DNA from: Streptomyces populi
Lineage (GTDB): Bacteria; Actinomycetota; Actinomycetes; Streptomycetales; Streptomycetaceae
DNA: 32,679 nucleotides
Direction of reading: 5' to 3'
Assembly (NCBI RefSeq): GCF_002911015.1
Contig: NZ_KZ626932.1
Span: 1 to 32,679, forward strand
Notes under the pieces: model-generated
Database searches by the model: none
What the model was told of the DNA's origin: nothing
What the model saw: only the letters and a program-made list of their open reading frames with translations
Shown here: piece by piece, positions 1-9,960 of the stretch
Layout of the letters: each line of letters begins with the position of its first letter
How positions within the stretch are numbered: position 1 is the first letter of the stretch
Program-made: the position numbers and the translations under genes

Positions 1-138
1 CGGGACGGCGATGAAGAGGAGGAGGGTGAGCTGTTCGAGCGACCCCTTTTTCTCGCCGCCGAGGGTCGCGGAGGGGAGCGGTGCGTCGTCGTCGGCCGCC
101 CGCGGGGCGTCGTCGATCACATCGGAACTCGTGGTCAT
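1..138 (-). CDS. acyl-CoA / fatty-acid desaturase, N-terminal fragment (truncated by window edge)
   Basis: Only the first 46 codons are inside the window; the gene runs leftward off the edge. The start is ATG at 138, preceded by AGGGGA. The visible peptide begins MTTSSDVIDD, has an acidic Ala/Pro stretch, then KKGSLEQLTLLLFIAVP, the beginning of a first membrane helix. This N-terminus resembles the Streptomyces delta-9 acyl-CoA desaturases (membrane di-iron, His-box enzymes) that I remember lying beside ppc. The His boxes themselves are outside the window, so the call rests on the leader and the context. In relatives a TetR-family regulator gene follows it; the large dyad upstream (226-262) fits an operator for such a repressor. 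It probably adjusts membrane fatty-acid unsaturation. Confidence 0.6.
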   Translation of the reverse strand, partial: MTTSSDVIDDAPRAADDDAPLPSATLGGEKKGSLEQLTLLLFIAVP

Positions 139-488
139 GGGCGTCCCCTGTGGGGTTCGAGGATGAGGAACGGCGGGGAAGGGTGTCCGGGTGCGAACCC
201 GGGGTCTCCCGGCTGTCCGGCGGGAATACCTACGGGTCCGTAACCTACGGCGTCGTAAGTATGTCAGCGCGTAGCCCGGCGGCAAGAGCCCGTGAGCCTG
301 CGCGTCCGGGGGGACACCTATCCTTGGTATCGGTCGGACAGCGCGGTCCGTTCTGATTTCTTCCCGGATGCCACCTCCCTAAGCGGCACCCGCCGCGCGC
401 GGTCGTCACCCGGGTTCCCTCCCAGACGAGCTTCGAACGAGATTCCCCACTCTTCAGACGAGCTTCACCACTGCAAGGAGCCGCACCT
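139..488. other. divergent intergenic region, desaturase / ppc
   Basis: This 350-bp gap holds the control regions of two divergent genes. The clear element is the 37-bp dyad at 226-262 (separate entry). A small CGGAC-N6-GTCCG inverted repeat sits at 335-350 on the ppc side. I see no convincing -35/-10 pair for ppc and no credible coding sequence. The ppc ribosome-binding site AAGGAG is at 475-480. Confidence 0.6.
226..262. promoter_or_regulatory. 37-bp dyad operator (probable TetR-family site) upstream of desaturase
   Basis: The half-sites are perfectly symmetric about base 244: ATAC (226-229), TACG (231-234), CGTA (239-242), TACG (246-249), CGTA (254-257), GTAT (259-262). It therefore contains two TACG-N4-CGTA palindromes plus a central CGTA-N3-TACG palindrome, the architecture expected where two repressor dimers bind. 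TetR-type regulators of fatty-acid desaturases (DesT/FabR-like) use sites of this size. It lies 88 bp upstream of the desaturase start and 227 bp from ppc, so the desaturase is the more likely target. Confidence 0.65.
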
Positions 489-3221
<2,733 letters not shown>

Positions 3222-3238
3222 CGCACCCCGGCGCACGA

Positions 3239-3286
3239 GAAGGCGCCCTCCGCGCTCGTACCCGTACGAGCGCGGAGGGCGCCTTC
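3239..3286. terminator. strong terminator after ppc
   Basis: A perfect 23-bp inverted repeat (3239-3261 with 3264-3286) with only two bases between the arms, starting 18 bp after the ppc stop. It sits between convergent genes and, being symmetric, may stop transcription from both sides. There is no T tract, as is usual in Streptomyces. Confidence 0.85.
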
Positions 3287-3338
3287 GCGCGTCCGCGGGG
3301 CCTTCGGGGCCGGCGATCCCCGTCCGCCCCGTGAAGCG

Positions 3339-3836
3339 CTAGAGGACCAGGATCGTGGCCGTCAGCAGGGCGATCCCCGCGCCCGCCATCACCCAGGCCG
3401 CGCGGGTCAGCCGCAGACCGCCCGCGACCACCACCGAGGCCAGCAACAGGGCTCCCGCCAGCGGGACCCAGGCGTAGAGCAGACCGGCCGGGCCGCTGCG
3501 GACGACCTCGTCGCTGCCCGGCTTCACCGTGACCGTGTACGTCCGGCCCTTCTCCACCGCCACCGACTGGTCGATGACGACACGGGAGCGTGCCCGCGAA
3601 CCCGGCGACACCGGCGTGTACGGCCCCGTGCAGACGTCCCCCGAGCACGACCGCACGGTGATCGTGCCCTGCTCCCGGCCCTTGCCCAGCATCACGTGCT
3701 GGGCGGTGCCCCAGGAGGCCCAGACGCCCGCGATCAGGATGAGCCCGGTGACCACGCCCATCGCCGCGAGCTGCCCGAGACGCAGCACCGCGTACGCGCT
3801 CTGACGTGAGGTGACGGCACGCATGGCGGGGATCAT
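3339..3836 (-). CDS. small integral membrane protein of unknown function
   Basis: 165 aa, not recognised as a named family. I see one membrane helix near residues 22-42 (LAAMGVVTGLILIAGVWASW), an exported or luminal-type domain of about 70 residues with a Cys pair (SCSGDVC) that could form a disulfide, then two C-terminal helices (about 119-140 and 145-163). The topology suggests a three-pass protein with a small extracytoplasmic domain. Neither the ATG at 3836 nor the in-frame ATG at 3824 has a recognisable Shine-Dalgarno, so the exact start is uncertain. It is the last gene of the leftward glmU-prs-rplY-pth run, 102 bp after pth, and converges on ppc. A membrane protein of this kind sits at the same place in S. 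coelicolor as I remember it. No function can be assigned. Confidence 0.75.
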   Translation of the reverse strand: MIPAMRAVTSRQSAYAVLRLGQLAAMGVVTGLILIAGVWASWGTAQHVMLGKGREQGTITVRSCSGDVCTGPYTPVSPGSRARSRVVIDQSVAVEKGRTYTVTVKPGSDEVVRSGPAGLLYAWVPLAGALLLASVVVAGGLRLTRAAWVMAGAGIALLTATILVL

Positions 3837-3938
3837 TGGCCATGGCCGCGCGCTCGGTCAACCCCGGCAGGGGACAAGTCGGCAGTTGTGCGAGTACGTC
3901 CGCCACCCGGCCCCGGACCCAGCGATCCGGACCGGCCC

Positions 3939-4550
3939 TCAGGAGTTGTACGTGCCCTGGGCCCGCTCCAGGCCCTCGATCACCAGACACTCCACCGCGT
4001 CCGCGGCCCGGTCCACGAAGTAGTCCAGCTCCTTGCGCTCGGCGGACCCGAAGTCCTTCAGCACGAAGTCCGCGACCTGCATACGGCCCGGGGGACGCCC
4101 GATGCCGAACCGCACCCGGTGGTAGTCCGCGCCCATCGCCTTCGTCATGGACTTCAGCCCGTTGTGGCCGTTGTCGCCGCCGCCCAGCTTCAGCCGCAGC
4201 ACGCCGTAGTCGATGTCGAGCTCGTCGTGGACCGTCACGATGTTCGCCGTCGGCACCTTGTAGAAGTCCCGCAGCGCGGTCACCGGACCTCCCGACAGGT
4301 TCATGTACGACATCGGCTTGGCCAGGATCACCCGGCGGTTCGCCGGACCCGGCGGGCCGATCCGCCCCTCGATCACCTGGGCCTGCGCCTTGCCCGCCCG
4401 CTTGAACTTCCCGCCGACCCGCTCCGCCAGCAGATCGGCCACCATGAAGCCCACGTTGTGCCGGTTCATGGCGTACTCGGGGCCCGGATTGCCGAGGCCC
4501 ACGATCAGCCAGGGCGCATTGGCGTCGGTCGTCACGTCCGTGTCTCCCAT
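3939..4550 (-). CDS. pth: peptidyl-tRNA hydrolase
   Basis: Hydrolyses the ester bond of peptidyl-tRNAs released from stalled ribosomes, recycling tRNA in the cytoplasm. It is 203 aa from ATG 4550, close to the family length. Conserved residues are all present: Asn21 and catalytic His31 in GLGNPG...NRHNVGF, Asn84 in SYMNLSG, Asp109 in HDELD, and His129/Asn130 in GGGDNGHNGLKS (E. coli Asn10, His20, Asn68, Asp93, His113, Asn114). Start choice: ATG 4550 has AAGGA only 3 nt away, whereas the in-frame GTG at 4535 has GGGAG 8 nt upstream; the shorter 198-aa form is a real alternative. The gene follows rplY with a hairpin between them, the widely conserved rplY/ctc-pth pairing. Confidence 0.96.
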   Translation of the reverse strand: MGDTDVTTDANAPWLIVGLGNPGPEYAMNRHNVGFMVADLLAERVGGKFKRAGKAQAQVIEGRIGPPGPANRRVILAKPMSYMNLSGGPVTALRDFYKVPTANIVTVHDELDIDYGVLRLKLGGGDNGHNGLKSMTKAMGADYHRVRFGIGRPPGRMQVADFVLKDFGSAERKELDYFVDRAADAVECLVIEGLERAQGTYNS

Positions 4551-4567
4551 GTGTCCTTGATACGCGG

Positions 4568-4599
4568 CAGCCGCCGCTCCCGGGAAGGAGCGGCGGCTG
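4568..4599 (-). terminator. hairpin between rplY and pth
   Basis: A 13-bp perfect stem (4568-4580 with 4587-4599) and a 6-nt loop in the short gap downstream of rplY and just ahead of pth. It could end part of the rplY transcription, set a lower level for pth, or protect the rplY 3' end. No T tract follows. Confidence 0.6.
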
Positions 4600-4623
4600 A
4601 CACAGATGAAGATTCCGGGGGGA

Positions 4624-5211
4624 TCAGGCCTCGGCGGCAGCCTCGGTCTCGCCCTCGGCGGCCGGCTCCTCGGCCTGCGCCGACAGGATCTGGATGACGA
4701 CCGCGTCCTCGTCGATCGCCAGCGTGGTGCCCTTGGGGAGCTTGATGTCCTTGGCGTGGATGGAGTCGCCGGCCTCCAGGCCCTCGATGGAGACGGTGAC
4801 CGACTCCGGGATGTGGGTGGCCTCGGCCTCGACCGTCAGGGTGTTCAGCACGTTCTCGACGAGGAAGCTGCCCGGGGCCAGCTCGCCCTCGGTCTGCACG
4901 AAGACCTCGACGGTGACCTTCTCGCCACGCTTCACGAGGAGCAGGTCGACGTGCTCGAGGAAGCCCTTGATGGCGTCGCGCTGGACGGCCTTCGGGATCG
5001 CCAGCTCGGACTTGCCGTCGAGGTCCAGGGAGATCAGGACGTTCGGCGTGCGCAGCGCGAGCAGCAGCTCGTGGCCCGGCAGCGTCACGTGGACCGGGTC
5101 CGTGCCGTGACCGTAGATGACACCGGGAACCTTGCCCTCGCGGCGGACGCGACGGGCGGCACCCTTGCCGAACTCGGTACGGGACTCGGCGGCGAGCTTC
5201 ACCTCGGACAT
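4624..5211 (-). CDS. rplY: 50S ribosomal protein L25 / general stress protein CTC
   Basis: 5S rRNA-binding protein of the large ribosomal subunit, long CTC/TL5 form (195 aa). The start is ATG 5211 (MSEVKLAAESRTEFGKG) behind GAGGAG at about 5217-5222; an in-frame extension to 5304 would lack this site. The N-terminal L25 domain (about 1-95) carries the family pattern RTEFGKGAARRVRREGKVPGVIYG. The C-terminal TL5-type beta domain (about 96-180) is followed by an acidic Ala/Glu tail (AEEPAAEGETEAAAEA) common in actinobacterial L25 proteins. It lies between prs and pth in the conserved glmU-prs-rplY-pth order. The 183-bp gap from prs holds a 7-bp hairpin (5294-5300 with 5305-5311), so rplY may have its own promoter. 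Confidence 0.96.
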   Translation of the reverse strand: MSEVKLAAESRTEFGKGAARRVRREGKVPGVIYGHGTDPVHVTLPGHELLLALRTPNVLISLDLDGKSELAIPKAVQRDAIKGFLEHVDLLLVKRGEKVTVEVFVQTEGELAPGSFLVENVLNTLTVEAEATHIPESVTVSIEGLEAGDSIHAKDIKLPKGTTLAIDEDAVVIQILSAQAEEPAAEGETEAAAEA

Positions 5212-5394
5212 GTTCACTCCTCGTAGATCTTGGGGAAGAAGGTCACCCGGCCAAACCATCGGCCTGCTACGAAGAGCGCGTCGATAACGGACCGCCGCAC
5301 ACAAGTGCGGCCTCCCTCGCCGAGCAACTGTGACAGCTTACGGGGCGGGGAGGCCGTACAAGAAATCGATCTAGGCGACCGGCGGGAGCGAGGC

Positions 5395-6372
5395 CTACTG
5401 CTCCTCGAACAGGCTCGTCACCGAGCCGTCCTCGAAGACCTCACGCACCGCGTCCGCGATCGTCGGGGCGATCGACAGCACCGTGATCTTGTCGAGCTCG
5501 AGTTCGCCCGGGGTCGGCAGGGTGTCCGTGAAGATGAACTCGCTGACCTTGGAGTTCTTCAGACGGTCGGCCGCGGGGCCGGACAGCACGCCGTGCGTGG
5601 CCGTCACGATGACGTCCTCCGCGCCGTGCGCGAACAGCGCGTCGGCGGCGGCACAGATGGTGCCACCGGTGTCGATCATGTCGTCGACGAGCACGCAGAC
5701 GCGGCCCTTCACGTCACCGACCACCTCGTGGACGGTGACCTGGTTGGCGACGTCCTTGTCCCGGCGCTTGTGCACGATGGCCAGCGGAGCGTCCAGACGG
5801 TCGCACCAGCGGTCGGCGACCCGCACCCGGCCGGCGTCCGGGGAGACGACGGTGAGCTTGGACTTGTCGACCTTGGCGCCCACGTAGTCGGCGAGGATCG
5901 GCAGCGCGAACAGGTGGTCCACCGGGCCGTCGAAGAAGCCCTGGATCTGGTCCGTGTGCAGGTCGACCGTCAGGATGCGGTCCGCGCCGGCCGTCTTCAT
6001 CAGGTCGGCGATCAGACGCGCCGAGATCGGTTCACGTCCGCGGTGCTTCTTGTCCTGACGGGCGTAACCGTAGAAGGGCACGATCACGGTGATGCTCCGG
6101 GCGGAGGCCCGCTTCAGAGCGTCGATCATGATCAGCTGTTCCATGATCCACTTGTTGATGGGAGCCGTGTGGCTCTGCATCAGGAAGCAGTCGGCGCCGC
6201 GCGCGGACTCCTGGTAGCGGACGTAGATCTCGCCGTTCGCGAAGTCGAAGGCCTTCGTCGGGACGACCCCGACACCCAGCTTGTGGGCGACCTCCTCGGC
6301 AAGCTCGGGGTGGGCGCGGCCGGAGAAGAACATCATCTTCTTCTCGCCGGTCGTCGTCTTGATCCCGGTCAC
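5395..6372 (-). CDS. prs: ribose-phosphate pyrophosphokinase (PRPP synthetase)
   Basis: Makes PRPP from ribose-5-phosphate and ATP for nucleotide, His, Trp and NAD synthesis; cytoplasmic, hexameric in class I enzymes. It is 325 aa. The GTG start at 6372 is 8 nt after GAGGAG; an upstream GTG in another frame stops at once. Visible motifs: flexible-loop KHRGREPISA, the divalent-cation/ATP segment TVDLHTDQIQGFF with His139, and the PRPP-binding loop VLVDDMIDTGGT (about 227-238, acidic pair Asp230-Asp231). It lies 131 bp after glmU; that gap carries three tandem imperfect repeats (6386-6455) in its leader, which may be regulatory. No anomaly in the protein. Confidence 0.98.
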   Translation of the reverse strand: MTGIKTTTGEKKMMFFSGRAHPELAEEVAHKLGVGVVPTKAFDFANGEIYVRYQESARGADCFLMQSHTAPINKWIMEQLIMIDALKRASARSITVIVPFYGYARQDKKHRGREPISARLIADLMKTAGADRILTVDLHTDQIQGFFDGPVDHLFALPILADYVGAKVDKSKLTVVSPDAGRVRVADRWCDRLDAPLAIVHKRRDKDVANQVTVHEVVGDVKGRVCVLVDDMIDTGGTICAAADALFAHGAEDVIVTATHGVLSGPAADRLKNSKVSEFIFTDTLPTPGELELDKITVLSIAPTIADAVREVFEDGSVTSLFEEQ

Positions 6373-6385
6373 AGCACTGTCTCCT

Positions 6386-6455
6386 CAGAGGTCATCTCAG
6401 TGGGCGTGAGAGGTCTTCTCGGCTGGATTGCGAGAGGGCTTCTCAGCTGGGGTGC
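6386..6455. repeat. three tandem imperfect 22-24-bp repeats in the prs leader
   Basis: Copies at 6408-6431 and 6432-6455 match at 20 of 24 bases; a weaker copy (16 of 24) begins at 6386. Each contains a small palindrome of the form GAGA-N5-TCTC (AGA-N5-TCT in the weak copy), so a leftward transcript would carry three adjacent mini-hairpins. The array lies immediately upstream of the prs ribosome-binding site. Confidence 0.6.
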
Positions 6456-6503
6456 GGGTGTGCACTTATCACGGTACGCCGTTCCCGACGTGCCGTTTTC
6501 CGG

Positions 6504-7952
6504 TCAGCTTTCGCCTGCCGGTTCCCGGGAGGCGGTCTCCGCCGCCTTCGCGGCGGCGCTCCCGGGACGCTTGCGGGCCACCCAGCCCTCGATATTGCGC
6601 TGCTGACCGCGGGCCACGGCCAGCGAGCCGGGCGGCACGTCCTTGGTGATGACGGAGCCCGCCGCGGTGTACGCGCCGTCCCCGACCGTGACAGGAGCCA
6701 CAAACATGTTGTCCGAACCCGTACGGCAGTGCGACCCGATCGTCGTGTGGTGCTTCTCCTGGCCGTCGTAGTTCACGAACACGCTCGCGGCGCCGATGTT
6801 CGAGTACTCGCCGATCGTCGCGTCGCCCACGTACGACAGGTGCGGGATCTTCGTCCCCTCGCCGATCGTCGCGTTCTTCGTCTCGACGTACGTGCCCACC
6901 TTGGCCTTCAGGCCGATCCGCGTGCCCGGACGCAGATACGCGAACGGACCCACCTTCGCCTCGGGACCCACCTCGGCGGTGTCGGCCACGGTGTTGTCGA
7001 CACGGGCGCCGGAGCCCACCCGGGTGTCCTTCAGACGGCAGTTGGGGCCGACCTCGGCGCCCTCGGCCACATGGGTGGCGCCCAGGAGCTGCGTCCCGGG
7101 GTGCACGATCGCGTCCGGCTCGAAGGTGACCGTCACGTCGACCCAGGTCGTCGCGGGGTCGACGACGCTGACACCGGCCAGCATGGCCCGCGTGAGCAGC
7201 CGGTCGTTCAGGATGCGGCGCGCCTCGGCGAGCTGGACGCGGTTGTTGATGCCGGCGATCTCGCGGTGGTCGGCGGCGACGGCCGCGCCCACGCGGTGCC
7301 CGGCCTCGCGCAGGATGCCGAGGACGTCCGTCAGGTACTCCTCGCCCTGGCTGTTGTCCGTCCGCACCTTGCCGAGGGCGTCGGCGAGCAGCCGGCCGTC
7401 GAAGGCGAAGACGCCCGAGTTGATCTCGCGGATCGCGCGCTGCGAGTCGCTCGCGTCCTTGTGCTCGACGATCGCGGTGACCGCGCCGCTGGCGCCGTCC
7501 CGCACGATGCGGCCGTAGCCGGTGGCGTCGGGGACCTCGGCGGTCAGCACGGTGACGGCGTTGCCGTCGGCGCCGTGGGTCGAGGCCAGCGCGCGCAGGG
7601 TCTCGCCGCTGAGCAGGGGGGTGTCGCCGCAGACCACGACGACCGTGCCGTCCACGCCGCCGCCGAGTTCCTCGAGACCCATCCGTACCGCGTGCCCGGT
7701 GCCGTTCTGCTCGGCCTGTACCGCCGTCCGGACGTCCGGGCCGATCTCCGTGAGGTGCCCGACGACCTTCTCGCGCGCGTGCCCGACGACGACCACCAGG
7801 TTCTCGGGGTCCAGCTCGCGCGCGGCGGCCAGCACGTGACCGACGAGGGAGCGTCCGCAGATGTCGTGCAGGACCTTGGGTGTGGCCGATTTCATACGGG
7901 TGCCCTCACCCGCTGCGAGTACTACGACGGCGGCCGGGCGGATGGCGCTCAC
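6504..7952 (-). CDS. glmU: bifunctional GlcN-1-P acetyltransferase / GlcNAc-1-P uridyltransferase
   Basis: Makes UDP-GlcNAc for peptidoglycan in two steps: acetylation of glucosamine-1-phosphate and uridylation. It is 482 aa from GTG 7952, the length I remember for the S. coelicolor enzyme. AAGGG (7960-7964) lies 7 nt upstream; an in-frame ATG at 7991 has no Shine-Dalgarno, and longer extensions run into the tRNA gene. N-terminal Rossmann domain: LAAGEGTRMKSATPKVLH nucleotide loop, EQNGTGHAV, VCGDTPLL, YGRIVR. C-terminal left-handed beta-helix with hexapeptide repeats; His371 in PHLSYVGD matches catalytic His363 of E. coli, followed by NIGAASVFVNYDG. It is the first protein gene of the leftward housekeeping run, 128 bp after tRNA-Gln. 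Confidence 0.98.
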   Translation of the reverse strand: MSAIRPAAVVVLAAGEGTRMKSATPKVLHDICGRSLVGHVLAAARELDPENLVVVVGHAREKVVGHLTEIGPDVRTAVQAEQNGTGHAVRMGLEELGGGVDGTVVVVCGDTPLLSGETLRALASTHGADGNAVTVLTAEVPDATGYGRIVRDGASGAVTAIVEHKDASDSQRAIREINSGVFAFDGRLLADALGKVRTDNSQGEEYLTDVLGILREAGHRVGAAVAADHREIAGINNRVQLAEARRILNDRLLTRAMLAGVSVVDPATTWVDVTVTFEPDAIVHPGTQLLGATHVAEGAEVGPNCRLKDTRVGSGARVDNTVADTAEVGPEAKVGPFAYLRPGTRIGLKAKVGTYVETKNATIGEGTKIPHLSYVGDATIGEYSNIGAASVFVNYDGQEKHHTTIGSHCRTGSDNMFVAPVTVGDGAYTAAGSVITKDVPPGSLAVARGQQRNIEGWVARKRPGSAAAKAAETASREPAGES

Positions 7953-8078
7953 GGGGTTGCCCTTCGGCTGTGGATGGCGGGGGGTGGTCATCCGCAGGAT
8001 ACCGGGGCGAAACAGGAGAGATATGGGAGAGGGCCCCGAGGGCCCTGAGGGCGCTGTCAGGGACAGGATCGACCGAGG

Positions 8079-8150
8079 CTCCCCCGCCAGGACTCGAACC
8101 CGGACAGATGGCACCAAAAGCCACAGTGCTGCCAATTACACCACGGGGGA
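8079..8150 (-). tRNA. tRNA-Gln (anticodon UUG)
   Basis: 72 nt. The acceptor stem TCCCCCG pairs with CGGGGGA. The anticodon stem GTGGC/GCCAT encloses the loop TTTTGGT, giving anticodon TTG (reads CAA). The T arm contains GGTTCGAGTCC. The discriminator is G and the 3' CCA is not encoded. It lies directly upstream of glmU on the same strand. Confidence 0.95.
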
Positions 8151-8452
8151 ATAAACCCGATCGAACCGGATATTTGGTCGGCTCGTCGAGTCGGCACCCA
8201 ACACTATGCCGTACCGGGCGGCCTCCGTGCGACGGTACAACTCGGCGCTTCCCGCGCGGCAGATGACGGGTGGCTCCGGCGGGCGCCGGTGGCGCTCGCG
8301 GTGGTCGGGCGTTTGCGTTCCCGCGCTCGCCGTGACGGGATCGGCCCGCGGTCCACGAGGTCCGCAGGCCGGTGATTCCGGGCGGGGTGCGGTGTAGGCC
8401 GGTCGGCGAAACTCACCGGAAATGGTTCGGGGTGCAACCGTAGGCTGGAGCC
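8151..8452. other. divergent intergenic region, tRNA-Gln / histidine kinase
   Basis: This 302-bp gap contains no convincing gene. A leftward tRNA promoter must lie within roughly 60 bp of 8150, where an AT-rich patch (ATATTT, about 8169-8175) is the best -10 candidate. The right end carries the probable kinase promoter (next entry). No tRNA-derived direct repeat that would mark an att site was found by eye. Confidence 0.4.
8418..8446 (+). promoter_or_regulatory. probable promoter giving a leaderless kinase mRNA
   Basis: TAGGCT at 8441-8446 is a good Streptomyces -10 and sits only 6 bp before the ATG at 8453, so transcription should begin at or next to the start codon. The -35 position 17 bp upstream (8418-8423, GGAAAT) does not resemble TTGACA. 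The GGAG before the ATG is 2 nt away, too close to act as a normal ribosome-binding site. Confidence 0.5.
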
Positions 8453-9772
8453 ATGACCACGACGGGGGAAGAGCACACCGAGGCCGGGACCGGGCCGTGG
8501 TGGTGGGTCGGGTGGCGCAGTGCCGTGCTGGACGCGGGGCTCGCTCTGGTGTCGGCGTTCGAGTGCGGCGGCGAGGGGGTCCGCTTCGCGCACGACGCGG
8601 GACTGCCCGCCCCGGTGGGTGTCGTGTTCGGGGCGGTCTCGGGGTCCGTGCTGCTGGTGCGGCGGAAGTGGCCGATCGCCGTCGTCCTGGTGTCCATCGC
8701 GATCACGCCCGCCCAGATGGGGTTCCTGATGGGACTCGTCGGGCTCTACACGCTCGCCGCGTCCGAGCTGCCGCGGCGCATCACCGCGGCGCTGGCCGGG
8801 ATGTCCTTCGTCGGCATGCTGATCGTGACGTTCGTCCGGGCGCACCAGAGCGTGGTGCGCGGGGACGTGCCGATGGGGAGCTGGCTGGTCCCGTTCGCCT
8901 CCCTCACGACGGCGATCGGGATGACCGCGCCGCCCGTGCTGCTCGGGCTGTACATGGGGGCCAGGCGGCGGCTGATGGAGAGCCTGCGGGAGCGGGCGGA
9001 CTCGCTGGAGCGGGAGCTGCAACTGCTCGCGGAGCGGGCGGAGGAGCGGGCGGAGTGGGCGCGCAACGAGGAGCGCACCCGGATCGCGCGGGAGATGCAC
9101 GACGTGGTCGCGCACCGGGTCTCCCTGATGGTCGTGCACGCGGCGGCGCTCCAGGCGGTCGCCCGGAAGGATCCCGAGAAGGCCGTGAAGAACGCCGCCC
9201 TGGTGGGGGACATGGGACGTCAGGCGCTCACGGAGCTGAGGGAGATGCTGGGGGTGCTCCGCACGGGGGACGGGCTGGGCGCGCGGGTGCCGTCGGTGCC
9301 GCTGGCGGCGGTGGGTGCGGCGGCGGCCGCCGCCGCGGCGGCCGCGTCGCGGGTGGTGGACGACTCCGGGGGCGGTGAGGGTCCGAGTCTGGCCGAGATC
9401 GACGAGCTGGTCGGGCAGTCGGCGGCGGCGGGGATGGTCGTGGCCCTGTCGGTCGAGGGGGACATGCGCGGGTACGCCCGTGAGATCGAGCAGACCGCCT
9501 ACCGGGTGGTGCAGGAGGCGCTCACGAACGTCCACAAGCACGCGGCGGGGGCCAAGACGTACGTCCGGCTGGCGCACCGGGTGTCCGAGATCGCGATGCA
9601 GGTGGAGAACGAGTGTCCGCCGGAGGTGGGGGCGGGGTCGTCCGTGGGGCTGCCCAGTGGGGGGAACGGGTTGCTGGGGATGAAGGAGCGGGTGGCCGCT
9701 CTGGGGGGTGTGTTCGTGTCGGGGCCGACCGATGCGGGTGGGTTCCGGGTGTCGGCCGTCATCCCCGCGTAG
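8453..9772 (+). CDS. orphan sensor histidine kinase, NarL/DesK (HisKA_3) type
   Basis: 439-aa membrane kinase. Residues about 25-170 hold four or five hydrophobic helices with little extracytoplasmic sequence, suggesting membrane-stress or intramembrane sensing. A coiled coil (about 172-205) leads to the HisKA_3 dimerisation box EERTRIAREMHDVVAHRVS with phospho-acceptor His216. The HATPase_c domain shows the N box VQEALTNVHKHA (Asn359) and G box GGNGLLGMKERVAALGG. Between them is a run of ten alanines (about 285-297), probably a flexible linker. Such kinases normally phosphorylate a LuxR/NarL-type regulator, but no response regulator gene adjoins it here, so it looks orphan. The mRNA is probably leaderless. 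The ligand and partner are unknown. Confidence 0.92.
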   Translation: MTTTGEEHTEAGTGPWWWVGWRSAVLDAGLALVSAFECGGEGVRFAHDAGLPAPVGVVFGAVSGSVLLVRRKWPIAVVLVSIAITPAQMGFLMGLVGLYTLAASELPRRITAALAGMSFVGMLIVTFVRAHQSVVRGDVPMGSWLVPFASLTTAIGMTAPPVLLGLYMGARRRLMESLRERADSLERELQLLAERAEERAEWARNEERTRIAREMHDVVAHRVSLMVVHAAALQAVARKDPEKAVKNAALVGDMGRQALTELREMLGVLRTGDGLGARVPSVPLAAVGAAAAAAAAAASRVVDDSGGGEGPSLAEIDELVGQSAAAGMVVALSVEGDMRGYAREIEQTAYRVVQEALTNVHKHAAGAKTYVRLAHRVSEIAMQVENECPPEVGAGSSVGLPSGGNGLLGMKERVAALGGVFVSGPTDAGGFRVSAVIPA

Positions 9773-9814
9773 CCCTCCGGGCGGTGCGGGTGCGGTGCCG
9801 GTGCGTCGTGGGTC

Positions 9815-9900
9815 GGGGCCGTGCCGGTGCATCAGCCCGTCGCCGTCGGGTGAGGCGTGGGCGTCGGTGGCGACGGGCATCGATGTACCGGCACGGCCCC
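9815..9900. repeat. long two-tier inverted repeat after the histidine kinase
   Basis: The outer arm GGGGCCGTGCCGGT (9815-9828) pairs with ACCGGCACGGCCCC (9887-9900) and continues imperfectly through GCATC/GATGT. The inner arm GCCCGTCGCC ends at 9844 and pairs with GGCGACGGGC beginning at 9869. The loop is about 24 nt. It lies 43 bp after the kinase stop, so it may be a terminator, but it is unusually long and structured for one. Confidence 0.6.
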
Positions 9901-9960
9901 TCGCGTGCGTACCCGGCTGCGGGTGCGTCGTGGTTCGGGCGTAGCCCCTCACCGGCGTGA

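Noticed and set aside
5230..6606. 458-codon rightward open frame opposite prs
   Set aside because: Antisense to a fully conserved prs; composition typical of a shadow frame.
7953..8135. Longer N-terminus for GlmU
   Set aside because: It would run into tRNA-Gln; the GTG at 7952 has AAGGG 7 nt upstream and gives the usual length.
8079..8150. tRNA-Gln as a prophage or integrative-element attachment site
   Set aside because: No integrase gene and no direct repeat of the tRNA 3' end were found in the window; only the position suggests it.
8204..9952. 582-codon leftward open frame over the histidine kinase
   Set aside because: Pro/Arg/His-rich shadow of the kinase gene with no domain or start signal.
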